Positions 26,480-35,299 are shown, counted from the first letter of the stretch. The stretch: DNA of 63,939 bases from Hyphomonas sp. (GCA_002700305.1 PACZ01000016.1:1-63939); one strand, 5' to 3'. Notes: generated by a model not told the origin, from the letters alone. A program made the numbers and translations.

Positions 26480-27373
26480 ATGAAGCGAGCGACACTCGAC
26501 CAGGAGACGGCGAATTTCGCCCTGGAACGCTCGATTGAGCGGCCCTGGTTCCGCAGCTTCATCACCGGCCTCATCATCTTCAATGCGGTGATCCTGGGCA
26601 TCCTGACCTATCGGCATTCGCTGCCCGTCGGTGTGGTCCTGGCGCTGGAGATGATCGACCGCGGGATCACCTATGTGTTCGCAGTGGAGATCCTGCTGAA
26701 ACTGGTGGTCTACCGGTTCCAGTTCTTCCGGCGCGGCTGGAACTGGTTCGACTTCATCGTCGTTGGCATTTCGCTGATTCCAGGGGGCGGGGCGTTCAGC
26801 GTTCTGCGGGCCCTGCGGGTGCTGCGGGTGCTGCGCCTCCTGCATGTGGTGCCGGTGATGCGCCGGATTACCGAGGCGCTTCTGAAGGCCTTGCCGGGCA
26901 TGGGCGCCATCGTCGCCGTGCTGGCGCTGGTGACCTATGTCGCGGCGGTCATGGCGACCAACATGTTCGGCAATACCGAAACCGAGGAAGTGCGCCAGCT
27001 CTTCGGCGACCTGCCGAGCTCGGCCCTGTCGCTGTTCCAGGTCATGACCATGGATGGCTGGCGGTTCGAAGTGATGCAGAAAGTCATCGATGACGGCCAT
27101 CCGATGGCATGGGTGTTCTTCCTGATTTTCATCTTCGTGGCGAGCTTTGCCATCCTCAACCTGTTTATCGCCCTGGTCGTGGATTCTCTGGCGGCAGAGC
27201 AGAAAGCCGTTCTGGAAGAAGGGCTTGAGGATCTGGAGGAGGAGTTCGAGGAAGAGCGCGAAGAGGCCGACGATGCCCGGCACGAGATCCTGGCCGTTCT
27301 GAAACAGTTGCAACAGGAGATGGCCGAGCTTAAAGCCGCCGTAGCGGCCCGCGACAGGCCGCCGGAGGCCTGA
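26480..27373 (+). CDS. Voltage-gated cation channel (NaChBac/BacNav superfamily)
   Basis: A 297-aa single-repeat six-helix channel that should assemble as a tetramer. S1-S4 span about residues 25-125; the S4 voltage sensor has arginines every third position (R110, R113, R116, R119). S5, pore helix and S6 follow at 138-236, and an acidic coiled coil at about 238-290 probably holds the tetramer together. The selectivity filter reads T190-M-D-G-W-R-F rather than the sodium-channel TLESW: Asp replaces Glu and Gly takes the fourth position, as in calcium-selective channels. A GTG at 26453 is an alternative start; the ATG at 26480 has AGGGG upstream. Confidence 0.88.
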   Translation: MKRATLDQETANFALERSIERPWFRSFITGLIIFNAVILGILTYRHSLPVGVVLALEMIDRGITYVFAVEILLKLVVYRFQFFRRGWNWFDFIVVGISLIPGGGAFSVLRALRVLRVLRLLHVVPVMRRITEALLKALPGMGAIVAVLALVTYVAAVMATNMFGNTETEEVRQLFGDLPSSALSLFQVMTMDGWRFEVMQKVIDDGHPMAWVFFLIFIFVASFAILNLFIALVVDSLAAEQKAVLEEGLEDLEEEFEEEREEADDARHEILAVLKQLQQEMAELKAAVAARDRPPEA

Positions 27374-27450
27374 CTCATTAAGCCCGCTTCACAGAACTGT
27401 CAGCAACGCGGCCTCCCAAGATCTGAAAATTCTGCTATAAGGCGGCAACG

Positions 27451-28167
27451 ATGAGCCTGTGGACGCGACTACTCGAAGGCGGCAAACGCCTTTTTGATCC
27501 CGACATCGCGCATGACGACGACCCCCGCGAGCCGGGCGAGATCCCTTGCGCGCCGGACCCGAACGATGTGGGCTTTACTGCCGCCGTTGTTGGGCTTGGC
27601 GCCAAGCTCGCCAAGGCGGACGGCACCGTTTCCGACAAGGAGATCATGGTCTTCTCCCGCGTCTTCCGTGCCCCGCCGGAAGAGGCCGACAATGTGCGCC
27701 GGGTGTTCAATCTCGCCCGCCAGACAGTGCGCGGGTATGAAGGCTATGCGCGCCGGATCGGCCGGCGCTATCACGACCGGCCCTGCCTGCTGGAAGGCGT
27801 GATGGACGGCCTGTTCCAGATCGCGGGCGCTGATGGCGTCATTACACAGGACGAGCTGACCTATCTGCAGAATGTGTCGGAGGCATTCGGCTTCAGCGAA
27901 GCCACCTTCCGCCGGATCAAGGCGGCCCATATGGGCCCCGACCGGAACGATCCCTATCACGTGCTGGGCGTGGCGCATGATGCCGAGTTTGGTGTCATTC
28001 GCGCGGCCTATCGCCGGCTGATGGCGGATCACCATCCAGATCGCGTGATCCAGATGGGCGCGCCGCGTGAATTCGAGGATGCCGCCCACGCCAAAGCGGC
28101 CGCGATTACAGCCGCTTATGCCCAGATCCGCACCGAGCGGGGCCTGCTGATCCGGCAGGATTCCTGA
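27451..28167 (+). CDS. DjlA-like co-chaperone: TerB domain plus J-domain
   Basis: A 238-aa protein. Residues about 40-160 form a TerB/DjlA-like metal-binding helical domain (AAVVGLGAKLAKADGTVSDKEI and AGADGVITQDELTYLQNV). Residues 170-235 form a DnaJ J-domain with the DnaK-activating HPD tripeptide (MADHHPDRVI). Unlike DjlA of E. coli there is no N-terminal membrane anchor. It would stimulate DnaK ATPase towards specific clients. The ATG at 27451 follows AAGGCGG. The gene stands alone. Confidence 0.87.
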   Translation: MSLWTRLLEGGKRLFDPDIAHDDDPREPGEIPCAPDPNDVGFTAAVVGLGAKLAKADGTVSDKEIMVFSRVFRAPPEEADNVRRVFNLARQTVRGYEGYARRIGRRYHDRPCLLEGVMDGLFQIAGADGVITQDELTYLQNVSEAFGFSEATFRRIKAAHMGPDRNDPYHVLGVAHDAEFGVIRAAYRRLMADHHPDRVIQMGAPREFEDAAHAKAAAITAAYAQIRTERGLLIRQDS

Positions 28168-28256
28168 GCGAAACATAAGTTTCTGTAAGGTGCCGCCTGC
28201 GCCGCGTTGACGGGGGGCCATGATGCCGCCATGTTGAAAGGGCACAAGGAATTGCC

Positions 28257-28535
28257 ATGACACAGACAGCCCCGCATCCCGCCGGATTTGATTTCGCCGC
28301 CGCCCTTCGCGCCGGATTTGCCCTGTTTCTTCAGGTGATGATTGGGATGATGCTGGTCCTGACCGCAGGCATCGTTGCCGTGATGACCGCCATCGCCGGC
28401 GTGCTGATCGGAACTGCGGCGCTGGTGATGCGCTTTGCTGGCGGACGCCGCCCACGCCGCCAGGCGAAAGATGCCGGCCATGAGACCGTGACACTGGAAG
28501 CCCGCCGCACACCGCGCGGCTGGACGGTTGAATAA
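28257..28535 (+). CDS. Small hypothetical membrane protein
   Basis: A 92-aa protein with two adjacent hydrophobic segments (about residues 16-42 and 44-60, rich in Val, Ile, Ala and Met) and a basic, hydrophilic C-terminal tail with RRPRRQAK and EARRTPRGW. I recognise no family. A good AAGGA ribosome binding site precedes the ATG by seven bases, and an intrinsic terminator follows at 28591-28619, which supports a real gene. Confidence 0.65.
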   Translation: MTQTAPHPAGFDFAAALRAGFALFLQVMIGMMLVLTAGIVAVMTAIAGVLIGTAALVMRFAGGRRPRRQAKDAGHETVTLEARRTPRGWTVE

Positions 28536-28590
28536 GTCCGCTTCCGGACCCTCATCAACACCCTCTAAAGACCATCTATACACCCTCTAT

Positions 28591-28619
28591 ACGGCCCGTT
28601 TCACGCGGGCCGTTTGCTT
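28591..28619 (+). terminator. Intrinsic terminator after the small membrane-protein gene
   Basis: An 8-bp perfect stem ACGGCCCG / CGGGCCGT (28591-28598 and 28606-28613) with a 7-base loop, followed by a T-rich stretch TTTGCTT. Confidence 0.75.
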
Positions 28620-28634
28620 GTGCGCACATGTCAC

Positions 28635-28663
28635 TTGACGCGAGTGCGCTACAAATGTAGTGA
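28635..28663 (+). promoter_or_regulatory. Promoter with BlaI-type operator upstream of blaI
   Basis: TTGACG (28635-28640) and TAGTGA (28658-28663) form a plausible sigma-70 promoter with a 17-base spacer. The inverted repeat CTACA-AA-TGTAG (28649-28660) overlaps the -10 box and contains the TACA-N2-TGTA core bound by BlaI/MecI/CopY repressors. This placement predicts autorepression of the blaI-blaR1-like operon. Confidence 0.65.
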
Positions 28664-28702
28664 GTCGGTGACCTTGATAGTGACCCCGGCACAGGTGAAG
28701 CC

Positions 28703-29089
28703 ATGTCCCAGCCCAATTCCTCCGAACTCATCGTATTGAAGCATCTGTGGTCCGCCGGGCCGCAAAGTGCGCGCGAAGTGCATCAGGCCGTCGGCCCGGC
28801 GCAGGGGTGGAAGCCTTCCACCACGCGCACCGTGATCGCCCGGATGGAAGAGAAGGGGTGGGTGGACCGCAAGGACATGCATGGCATGGCCGTCTTTTCC
28901 GCCGTGCTGGACCGCACCGCCACGCTGGGCGGGCTTGTCCGCCACCTTGCCAGACAGGTGCTCGACATGGACGGGCCGATCCCGGCGGCGCTGTTTGCCG
29001 AAAGCCCGCACCTGTCCGATGCCGAGCTGGACGAGCTGGACGCCATCATCAACGCCGCCGAGGATGAGACGAAAGGGGGCAAGTCATGA
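28703..29089 (+). CDS. blaI: BlaI/MecI-family transcriptional repressor
   Basis: A 128-aa winged-helix repressor of the penicillinase-repressor family. The DNA-binding domain spans residues 5-75 (SELIVLKHLWSAGPQSAREVHQ, then TTRTVIARMEEKGWV, the recognition helix and wing). The C-terminal dimerisation region ends in an acidic tail. BlaI is normally inactivated by the BlaR1 metalloprotease, whose homologue is the next gene; the two overlap by four bases (ATGA). A BlaI-type operator sits about 45 bases upstream. Confidence 0.92.
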   Translation: MSQPNSSELIVLKHLWSAGPQSAREVHQAVGPAQGWKPSTTRTVIARMEEKGWVDRKDMHGMAVFSAVLDRTATLGGLVRHLARQVLDMDGPIPAALFAESPHLSDAELDELDAIINAAEDETKGGKS

Positions 29090-31026
29090 GCCCGCTGGGT
29101 CTGATCCTTCTCGTTCTTGGCTGGAGCGCGGCTGTCTGGGCCGGTGCCAGCCTGATCTGCCGCAAACAGCCCTCGCCGAAAGTGGCGCAGGCGATCTGGC
29201 GCGGGGCGGCGCTTGCGTTGCTGGCGCCCTTTGCTGCGGCACTGGTCGTGCCGGGCTTCTCCGTAGAGGTCGACGTTCCGCTGGGCGAGTTGCCCTTGCT
29301 GGAGCCGATCATGATCACCCCGCAGGATGGCGTTGCCATGCCCGCGCCCGCCGCCGGGGTCAAACTGCCAGACATTGGTACACTGATTATCTGGGCTGTG
29401 GCTGCAGGCTGGGCCGTGCGCTTCCTGCTGTGGGGGATCAGCCAGCTCCGTCTGCAGCGGCTGAAGGCGCGCGCCATGCGCACACACCGTCCGATCGGCC
29501 ATTGGGCGGAAGCGGTCGGCGTTTCCCGCACGCCGCGTGTCTTTGTCATTCCGCGCGGCGCCCCATTCCTGGCCGGTATCCTGAAACGCGCCATCTATGT
29601 GCCCGCCGCCCTGATCCGCGGGGGAGGGGCGAGCGAAGTGGTCGTCCACGAACTGGTTCACCTGAAACGCGGGGACCTGATTGCAAGACCCCTGGAGCGG
29701 ATTGTGGCGGACCTGTTCTGGTTCTCCCCCTTTGCCTGGTGGATACGTGGCCAGCTCGATTTCTGGCGCGAAGCGGTTGTCGATGAGGAGACTGTCGAAT
29801 TGACGGGCGACCCGATCGCCTATGCCCGGACCCTGACGTCTGCTGCGCGCGTATCGCGCGATGAGGCGGTGCTGCCTGTGGCGGCATTCATCCTCCGGAA
29901 GAAAGGAAATCTGAAGATGCGTCTCAACCAATTGCTGACAGAAAAACCCCGCCCGCGCCGCATGGGGCTGGTGCTCGCCGCCGCCCTGATGTGCGCCGCC
30001 CCGCTGGCCCTCGCCCAGGGCATGCTGATCAAGGGCGCCGCTGCCGCGCCGGGCGAAACCCTGTTCTACAGCCATGCAGTGCTGGACAAGGCTCGCCTGA
30101 CCAGCGCATTCGGCATGCGCAAACATCCGACAACGGGCGAAAAGAAAATGCACAGCGGGGTGGATCTCGCTGCAGAGGAAGGCACGCCGGTTTACGCCCC
30201 GACGGATGGCGTGGTCACCGTGGCGGAGATGTCAAAGGGCTACGGAAATCTCGTCCAGCTGATGGTAGGCGGGGAAACGGTTCTACGCTTCGGGCAGCTG
30301 TCCGCCATCGATGTGGAGCCGGGCGATGTCGTGAAGCCGGGAGATGTGATCGGCAAGGTCGGCCAGTCAGGTGTCGCGACAGGGCCGCATCTGCACTTCG
30401 AGGTGCTCCGCAATGGCAATTACTTCGATCCGCAAGCGGAAGATGGGCTGGTGCTGGCCGACAGCCTGTTCATCCTCTCGGACTCGGGCGCGAAAGCGCC
30501 TTTGCCGCCCGCCCCGCCGGAGGCCCCTGAAGCCGTTCCGGCCTCTCCGGCAGACCTTGCCCCACTGCCTGCTGCGGCACCGGCGCCTCCGATTCCCCCG
30601 GCAGCCGGGGGGGCGCCCCCGTCGCCTGCGTCCAACAGGCCGGACCGCTGCAAGGGCTTGGACGGGTGGTTCAAGAATACGCCGGCGCCTGCCGCGTGGA
30701 CTACCCGGCAGGAAGCCGCCCGTGCCGCCAACCAAGCTGCGGGCGTGATGCTCTCGCCGGACTGGACCCCGGAAGCGCTGGCCTATCCTCTGATCGCCTA
30801 TCCGGCCGAAGCGGCAAAGGCGGGCGACGGTGCCGCCTGTGATGTGCTGTTCGATCTCGATACGGAAGGTTTTCCGAAAAATGCCGTCGCGCGTTGTTCC
30901 GACCCCGCCTTCGAAGCTACGAGCGCAGAACTGACCCATGCGCAGTTCAAGCCGGTACTCGATGCGTCTGGCAAGCCGGTTGAAGTCAAGGGCGTGCACT
31001 ACCCGATGCAATTCTGCATCGAGTAA
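29086..31026 (+). CDS. BlaR1-like M56 metallopeptidase fused to an M23 domain and a TonB-like C-terminal domain
   Basis: A 646-aa membrane protein. Residues 1-310 form an M56/BlaR1 module: membrane segments, zinc motif HELVH (188-192) with E229/E234-E235 downstream, and a further hydrophobic segment (293-311). Residues 325-450 are an M23/LytM-like domain (H356-x3-D360 and H435-x-H437); the usual YAHL histidine reads as FGQL (Q404), so catalysis may be lost. A Pro/Ala linker (485-545) leads to a TonB C-terminal-like domain (575-646) instead of the usual penicillin-sensing domain. It probably senses cell-wall damage and inactivates BlaI. No beta-lactamase gene is adjacent. Confidence 0.85.
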   Translation: MSPLGLILLVLGWSAAVWAGASLICRKQPSPKVAQAIWRGAALALLAPFAAALVVPGFSVEVDVPLGELPLLEPIMITPQDGVAMPAPAAGVKLPDIGTLIIWAVAAGWAVRFLLWGISQLRLQRLKARAMRTHRPIGHWAEAVGVSRTPRVFVIPRGAPFLAGILKRAIYVPAALIRGGGASEVVVHELVHLKRGDLIARPLERIVADLFWFSPFAWWIRGQLDFWREAVVDEETVELTGDPIAYARTLTSAARVSRDEAVLPVAAFILRKKGNLKMRLNQLLTEKPRPRRMGLVLAAALMCAAPLALAQGMLIKGAAAAPGETLFYSHAVLDKARLTSAFGMRKHPTTGEKKMHSGVDLAAEEGTPVYAPTDGVVTVAEMSKGYGNLVQLMVGGETVLRFGQLSAIDVEPGDVVKPGDVIGKVGQSGVATGPHLHFEVLRNGNYFDPQAEDGLVLADSLFILSDSGAKAPLPPAPPEAPEAVPASPADLAPLPAAAPAPPIPPAAGGAPPSPASNRPDRCKGLDGWFKNTPAPAAWTTRQEAARAANQAAGVMLSPDWTPEALAYPLIAYPAEAAKAGDGAACDVLFDLDTEGFPKNAVARCSDPAFEATSAELTHAQFKPVLDASGKPVEVKGVHYPMQFCIE

Positions 31027-31054
31027 CCCCGACAGGACCTGCGGCTTTCAGGGT

Positions 31055-31082
31055 GGCAGCGCGGCTCGCGGGCTGCGCTGCC
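31055..31082. terminator. Hairpin after the M56 fusion gene
   Basis: GGCAGCGC (31055-31062) pairs with GCGCTGCC (31075-31082). There is no clear T-tract, so this is a weak terminator candidate or a transcript-end stabiliser. Confidence 0.3.
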
Positions 31083-31186
31083 ATTCCATCCGGCTGGGAT
31101 GCCGAGAGGCGCTAGCCACAGGAAACAACTGGACGGTTGTTATTTTGTTACGTAAAGTTTCGGTAGAAAAGGGAGGCAACCGGAAC

Positions 31187-32086
31187 ATGCGGACAATCCT
31201 GAGCCTTACGGCACTGGCCCTGTTGGCTGTCACCGCAGAAGCGGAAACCGCAGAAACGGAAGCGCCCACATGCGCGGAAGGGCAGGCCGTGTCTTTCGAA
31301 GACCTCGCCGCCGCTCACAAGGCAATCCTTTTCGGCGATTATCATGGCACACAGGAGATGCCCGAAGCCTTTGGGGACGCGGTCGCCGAGGCGGCCGGCG
31401 GCGACCGGCGGGTTGTGGTCGCTCTTGAATACCCTGCGAACTGGCAGCCTGATCTGGATGCCATGATGGCCGCGCCGGATGAAGTGACGGCATTGGACGT
31501 CTTTGCCCGGCGTTCGACCCGTGATGGGCGTACCTCCGAAGCCATGCGGAACCTGCTGCTGCAGCTCCGCGCGCTGAAACTTGCGGGGGCGGATGTAACA
31601 GTGAGAGCGATAGATATGGCCAGGCCCGCCCCCAAAGCCCGTTCCCGTGCAGCGGAATTGAGCCTTCCTCCGGAGATCGATCAACAACGTGGCTTACGAA
31701 ATATCATCATGGGGCTGAATTCAGTCGAAGCGTGCGAGATGGTGGAATGCGACCTGCTCATGATGTTCTCCGGCAACGCACACACGCGTCTCGATGTGAT
31801 GGACAGCGCTTCTTACATGCCCACGGAAGGAGAGATCACGTCGTATCGGGAAGCGGCTGCAGGCAATATCATCGTCCGGAAGATGCCGACCGCCTCCGTC
31901 TATCTGTCGCACAGGGGCGGATATGCCCGGAACCAGTCGCCGGATGGGGTGTTCGGTTTACGCGAACTCACGCCAACAGCGCCGGGCTACGTGGCTGAAG
32001 ACCGGACCTATTACTGTACCGGAGAGCGCGACCGATACACCCATGTCTTCAGTGTCGGTCCGGTATCGCCCGCGATGGGGAAATAG
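31187..32086 (+). CDS. Secreted TIKI/EreA-ChaN-like protein
   Basis: A 299-aa exported protein with a signal peptide (MRTILSLTALALLAVTAEA) that would be cleaved near residue 19. The N-terminal part of the mature protein has ILFGDYHGTQEMPEAF and VVVALEYP, a pattern typical of the TIKI/ChaN/erythromycin-esterase-like superfamily (Glu/Asp-x-His-G-T motif followed by an LEYP/LE strand). A later MMFSGNAHTRLD segment fits the same fold. Substrate unknown; the assignment rests on motifs only. GGGAGG lies upstream of the ATG. It ends three bases from the convergent prs gene. Confidence 0.6.
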   Translation: MRTILSLTALALLAVTAEAETAETEAPTCAEGQAVSFEDLAAAHKAILFGDYHGTQEMPEAFGDAVAEAAGGDRRVVVALEYPANWQPDLDAMMAAPDEVTALDVFARRSTRDGRTSEAMRNLLLQLRALKLAGADVTVRAIDMARPAPKARSRAAELSLPPEIDQQRGLRNIIMGLNSVEACEMVECDLLMMFSGNAHTRLDVMDSASYMPTEGEITSYREAAAGNIIVRKMPTASVYLSHRGGYARNQSPDGVFGLRELTPTAPGYVAEDRTYYCTGERDRYTHVFSVGPVSPAMGK

Positions 32087-32089
32087 ACT

Positions 32090-33028
32090 TCAGCGATCGA
32101 AGAGTTTCGAGACGCTTTCCTCGTTCGCGATGCGGCGGATGGCTTCGCCCAGCAGCGGCGCGATCGGCAGGATACGGATGGATTTCGACTTTTTCGCTGC
32201 ATCGGACGGGGCGATCGTGTCGGTCATGACCAGTTCGTCCAGCACCGATTTCTCGATCCGCTCCACCGCCTTGCCGGACAGGACGCCGTGGCTGACATAG
32301 GCGGCGACCGATTTGGCGCCATGCTCCTTCAGGGCCGCGGCAGCGTTTGCCAGCGTGCCGCCGCTATCGCACATGTCGTCCAGCATGATGCAGCGCTTGC
32401 CGCTGACATCGCCGATGATGTTCATGACTTCCGACTTGCCGGCTTCCGGGCGTCGCTTGTCGACGATGGCGAGGTCGGCATCGTCGAGCCGCTTGGCGAG
32501 GGAGCGTGCGCGCACCACGCCGCCGACGTCCGGCGAGACGACCACGATCTTGTCCTTGCCGTAGCGTTCCTTGATGTCGTCGATCATCACCGGGCTGCCG
32601 AAGAGGTTGTCGGTCGGGATGTCGAAGAAGCCCTGAATCTGGCCGGCGTGCAGGTCCACGGTCAGGACGCGGTCGGCGCCGGCGGTGGAGATGAGATTGG
32701 CGACGAGCTTCGCCGAGATCGGCGTGCGGCCGTCGGTCTTCCGGTCCTGGCGGGCATAGCCGAAATAGGGGATCACGGCGGTGATGCGGCGGGCCGAGGC
32801 GCGCTTCAGCGCATCCATCATGATCAGCAGCTGCATCAGATTGTCATTGGCCGGGAAGGAGGTCGACTGGATGACGAAGACGTCCTCGCCGCGGACGTTC
32901 TCATCGATGCGGACGAAGATTTCCTCGTCGGCGAAGGATTTCACCTCCGAGCGGGTCAGCCGCATGTCCAGATAGTCGGCAATGGCTTCAGCCAACGGGC
33001 GGTTCGCGTTGCAGGCGAGAAGTTTCAT
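32090..33028 (-). CDS. prs: Ribose-phosphate pyrophosphokinase
   Basis: A 312-aa cytosolic enzyme that makes PRPP from ribose-5-phosphate and ATP for nucleotide, His and Trp synthesis. Motifs: [20 protein letters not shown], the ATP loop [11 protein letters not shown], the divalent-metal/PRPP region [15 protein letters not shown], the catalytic flexible loop with DKRRPEAG and the PRPP-binding [11 protein letters not shown]. The ATG at 33028 gives the family's normal N-terminus; an in-frame ATG at 33094 adds unrelated residues. It lies downstream of pgeF on the same strand. Confidence 0.95.
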   Translation of the reverse strand: MKLLACNANRPLAEAIADYLDMRLTRSEVKSFADEEIFVRIDENVRGEDVFVIQSTSFPANDNLMQLLIMMDALKRASARRITAVIPYFGYARQDRKTDGRTPISAKLVANLISTAGADRVLTVDLHAGQIQGFFDIPTDNLFGSPVMIDDIKERYGKDKIVVVSPDVGGVVRARSLAKRLDDADLAIVDKRRPEAGKSEVMNIIGDVSGKRCIMLDDMCDSGGTLANAAAALKEHGAKSVAAYVSHGVLSGKAVERIEKSVLDELVMTDTIAPSDAAKKSKSIRILPIAPLLGEAIRRIANEESVSKLFDR

Positions 33029-33121
33029 GTCGGCTTTAGCCCCTGTACTGCCCCGGATGGCGACGCTTTTGTAACAGGGAGCGGCGAGTCGCAACCGGAC
33101 TCTGGCATTGAATGCAACTTT

Positions 33122-33901
33122 TTACGGTGCAAGCACAATGACTGAGGCATTTCGGCCATAGTCCGGCTCGCCGCGGTGATTGCGCCTGCGGTTGGAGAAA
33201 TAGGCGTCTTCCAGCGCGCAGGTGTCGAGGCCCAGATTGCCGACGTGGCCAATGTCCATGGCGGCAAGACTGGCTGCGCAATAAGCCGGAAGGTCGAAAT
33301 GGAAGCGGTCTCCCTTGCCTGGCACGAACAGGTGCTCGCTGGCGGGGGAGGCCTCCAGGAAGGTGTCGCGGAATTCCGGGCCGACCTCATAGCTCGCCTG
33401 GCCGATGGTCGGTCCGATGGCGGCATGGATCTGTCCCGGCCGAGCGCCGAGTTCCGTCATCGAGGCGACCGTGGCTTCCAGAACCCCGCCAATGGCGCCT
33501 TTCCAGCCCGCATGCGCCGCGCCGATCACGCCGGCTTCGGCATCTGCGAACAGGACCGGCGTACAGTCCGCCGTCAGGATGCACAGGCCAAAACCCGGCA
33601 GCGTGGTGACCATGGCATCGGCCTGCGGGCGGTCTGTGTCCCAGGCTTCGGTGACGTGGACGACGTCGGCCGAATGGATCTGGTGGCAGGAGAGCAGGGC
33701 GTCCGCGCCCATGGCCTGGCGGATGATCTCGCGGTTCGCGGCGACGGCGGCCGGATCATCGTTCGAGCCAGGCCCGGCATTGAGGCTGGTATAGAGACCG
33801 GTCGAGGTGCCGCCCCTGCGGCCGAAAAAGCCGTGGCGGATGCCCGTCAGGCCGGAAAGGCCGGGGGCGGTCTCGAAAGGGGGCGGGGCAGTCTCTGGCA
33901 T
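33122..33901 (-). CDS. pgeF: Laccase-domain protein PgeF (YfiH family)
   Basis: A 259-aa protein of the YfiH/multicopper polyphenol oxidase family, described as a peptidoglycan editing factor or purine-nucleoside-processing enzyme. The zinc-site residues typical of the family are present: a His in LLSCHQIHSADVV, the Cys in ILTADCTPVLFAD and the His in IGAAHAGWKGA, followed by the C-terminal NRRRNHRGEPDYGR. The ATG at 33899-33901 is used; a frame open further upstream runs antisense-like through amtB. It sits between amtB and prs on one strand. Confidence 0.92.
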   Translation of the reverse strand: MPETAPPPFETAPGLSGLTGIRHGFFGRRGGTSTGLYTSLNAGPGSNDDPAAVAANREIIRQAMGADALLSCHQIHSADVVHVTEAWDTDRPQADAMVTTLPGFGLCILTADCTPVLFADAEAGVIGAAHAGWKGAIGGVLEATVASMTELGARPGQIHAAIGPTIGQASYEVGPEFRDTFLEASPASEHLFVPGKGDRFHFDLPAYCAASLAAMDIGHVGNLGLDTCALEDAYFSNRRRNHRGEPDYGRNASVIVLAP

Positions 33902-33966
33902 GTCTTCAGGCGTGCTGCGCCCCGCCGCCCCTGTCAAGTTACGGGGCCGTGTCGTTTGTTGGCCGC

Positions 33967-35262
33967 CTATTGGTGGTAGGCACTTTCGCCATGGGTGGCG
34001 GAGTCGAGCCCGGCTTCCTCGTCCTCCGGCGAGACGCGCAGCGGAATCACCGTGCGGATCGCATAGAGCAGGCCCGCGGTCACCACAGCCGACAGGACGG
34101 CAACGACCGTCACGCCGAGCAGCTGGACCCCGAACTGGACGAAGACCGGTTTTGACAGGCCCGGCGCCAGCGGTCCGAAGGCGGCCAGGAAGGGCAGGGC
34201 GAGACTGCCCAGAATGCCGCCGACGCCGTGCACGGCGAAGACGTCCAGGCTGTCGTCGATCTGCAGCTTCTGCCGGATCAGCACGACGGCGCCATAGCAG
34301 ACGAATGCGCTGGCCGCGCCGATGACAATGGCCCCGGCCGGGCCGACAGAGCCTGCCGCCGGGGTGATCGTGGCAAGGCCCGCCACCATGCCGGTCGCGA
34401 TGCCCACCAGGGTCGGCTTGCGGAAGCTGACCCATTCGATGCCCATCCAGACAAGCGATGCCGTGGCGGCGGAGGTGTGCGTCACCAGCATGGCGCGGGC
34501 TGCATCGCCATTCGCACCAAGGGCAGAGCCTGCATTGAAGCCGAACCAGCCGACCCACAGCATGGCCGCGCCCAGCATGACGAAGCCGGGGCTGTGCGGC
34601 GGATGCATGTCCTTCGGGAAATGGGCCCGCTTGCCAATGATCAGGGCAAAGACGAGCGCGGACACACCGGCCGTCGTGTGCACTACGATGCCGCCGGCAA
34701 AGTCGATCACGCCCATGCCGGAGAGCCAGCCGCCGCCCCAGACCCAATGCGCGGCAGGCGCATAGCAGAGCAGAAGCCACAGCGCGCAGAAGACCAGCAT
34801 CGCACCGAAATTCACCCGTTCCACAAACGCGCCGACGATCAGCGCCGGGGTGATGATCGCGAAGGTCATCTGGAACATCATGAAGAGCGGTTCGGGAATG
34901 GATTGCCCGTCCAGCGGCGCTGCCGTGACGCCCCCGGCGAAGGATTTCGCAAAGCCGCCGATGATGCCGCCATCGCCCGGGCCGAAGGCGAGGGAATAGC
35001 CGCAGGCGAGCCAGACGAGGCTCATCAGCGCGGCGATCGCCATGCATTGCATCAACACCGAGAGCAGGTTCTTCGCCTGAACCAGGCCGCCATAGAACAG
35101 GGCAAGGCCCGGCAGGGTCATGAACAGGACGAGTGCCGTCGCCGTCAGGATCCAGGCCGTGTCACCCGTATTGGCCGTCATGTCGGCAAAGGCCGGCGCA
35201 GAAAGTGCCGCGCACAGCAGCGAGAGCACGCCGAAGCGTGCCGCAATTGTCTTGAACCCCAA
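33967..35262 (-). CDS. amtB: Ammonium transporter
   Basis: A 431-aa Amt/MEP/Rh channel with a cleavable signal peptide (LCAALSAPAFA) and 11 transmembrane helices. The twin pore histidines are in YAPAAHWVWGGGW and DVFAVHGVGGI. The signature DFAGGIVVHTTAGVSAL is complete. TTG at 35262 is preferred because GGGAG lies seven bases upstream; GTG at 35277 is an alternative with no visible ribosome binding site. No glnK gene is adjacent. A perfect 20-bp palindrome lies just upstream. Confidence 0.92.
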   Translation of the reverse strand: MGFKTIAARFGVLSLLCAALSAPAFADMTANTGDTAWILTATALVLFMTLPGLALFYGGLVQAKNLLSVLMQCMAIAALMSLVWLACGYSLAFGPGDGGIIGGFAKSFAGGVTAAPLDGQSIPEPLFMMFQMTFAIITPALIVGAFVERVNFGAMLVFCALWLLLCYAPAAHWVWGGGWLSGMGVIDFAGGIVVHTTAGVSALVFALIIGKRAHFPKDMHPPHSPGFVMLGAAMLWVGWFGFNAGSALGANGDAARAMLVTHTSAATASLVWMGIEWVSFRKPTLVGIATGMVAGLATITPAAGSVGPAGAIVIGAASAFVCYGAVVLIRQKLQIDDSLDVFAVHGVGGILGSLALPFLAAFGPLAPGLSKPVFVQFGVQLLGVTVVAVLSAVVTAGLLYAIRTVIPLRVSPEDEEAGLDSATHGESAYHQ

Positions 35263-35279
35263 TGTCAGCTCCCTCACTT

Positions 35280-35299
35280 AAGTTCACGCGCGTGAACTT
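35280..35299. promoter_or_regulatory. Perfect 20-bp palindrome upstream of amtB
   Basis: AAGTTCACGCGCGTGAACTT is its own reverse complement and ends 18 bases upstream of the preferred amtB start. It looks like a homodimer operator (for example TetR-, GntR- or LuxR-like); the regulator is unknown. Confidence 0.6.

Noticed and set aside
28783-30153. 456-codon minus-strand frame across blaI and the M56 fusion
   Set aside because: It crosses two well-supported coupled genes and has shadow-like composition.
33122-35047. Long open frame of about 640 codons extending pgeF upstream
   Set aside because: The upstream part is an Arg/His-rich alternative frame through amtB without family features; pgeF starts at 33901.
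35283-35298. GTTC...GAAC arms of the amtB palindrome read as a LexA site
   Set aside because: The alphaproteobacterial box is a direct repeat GTTC-N7-GTTC; here the arms are inverted with eight bases between.
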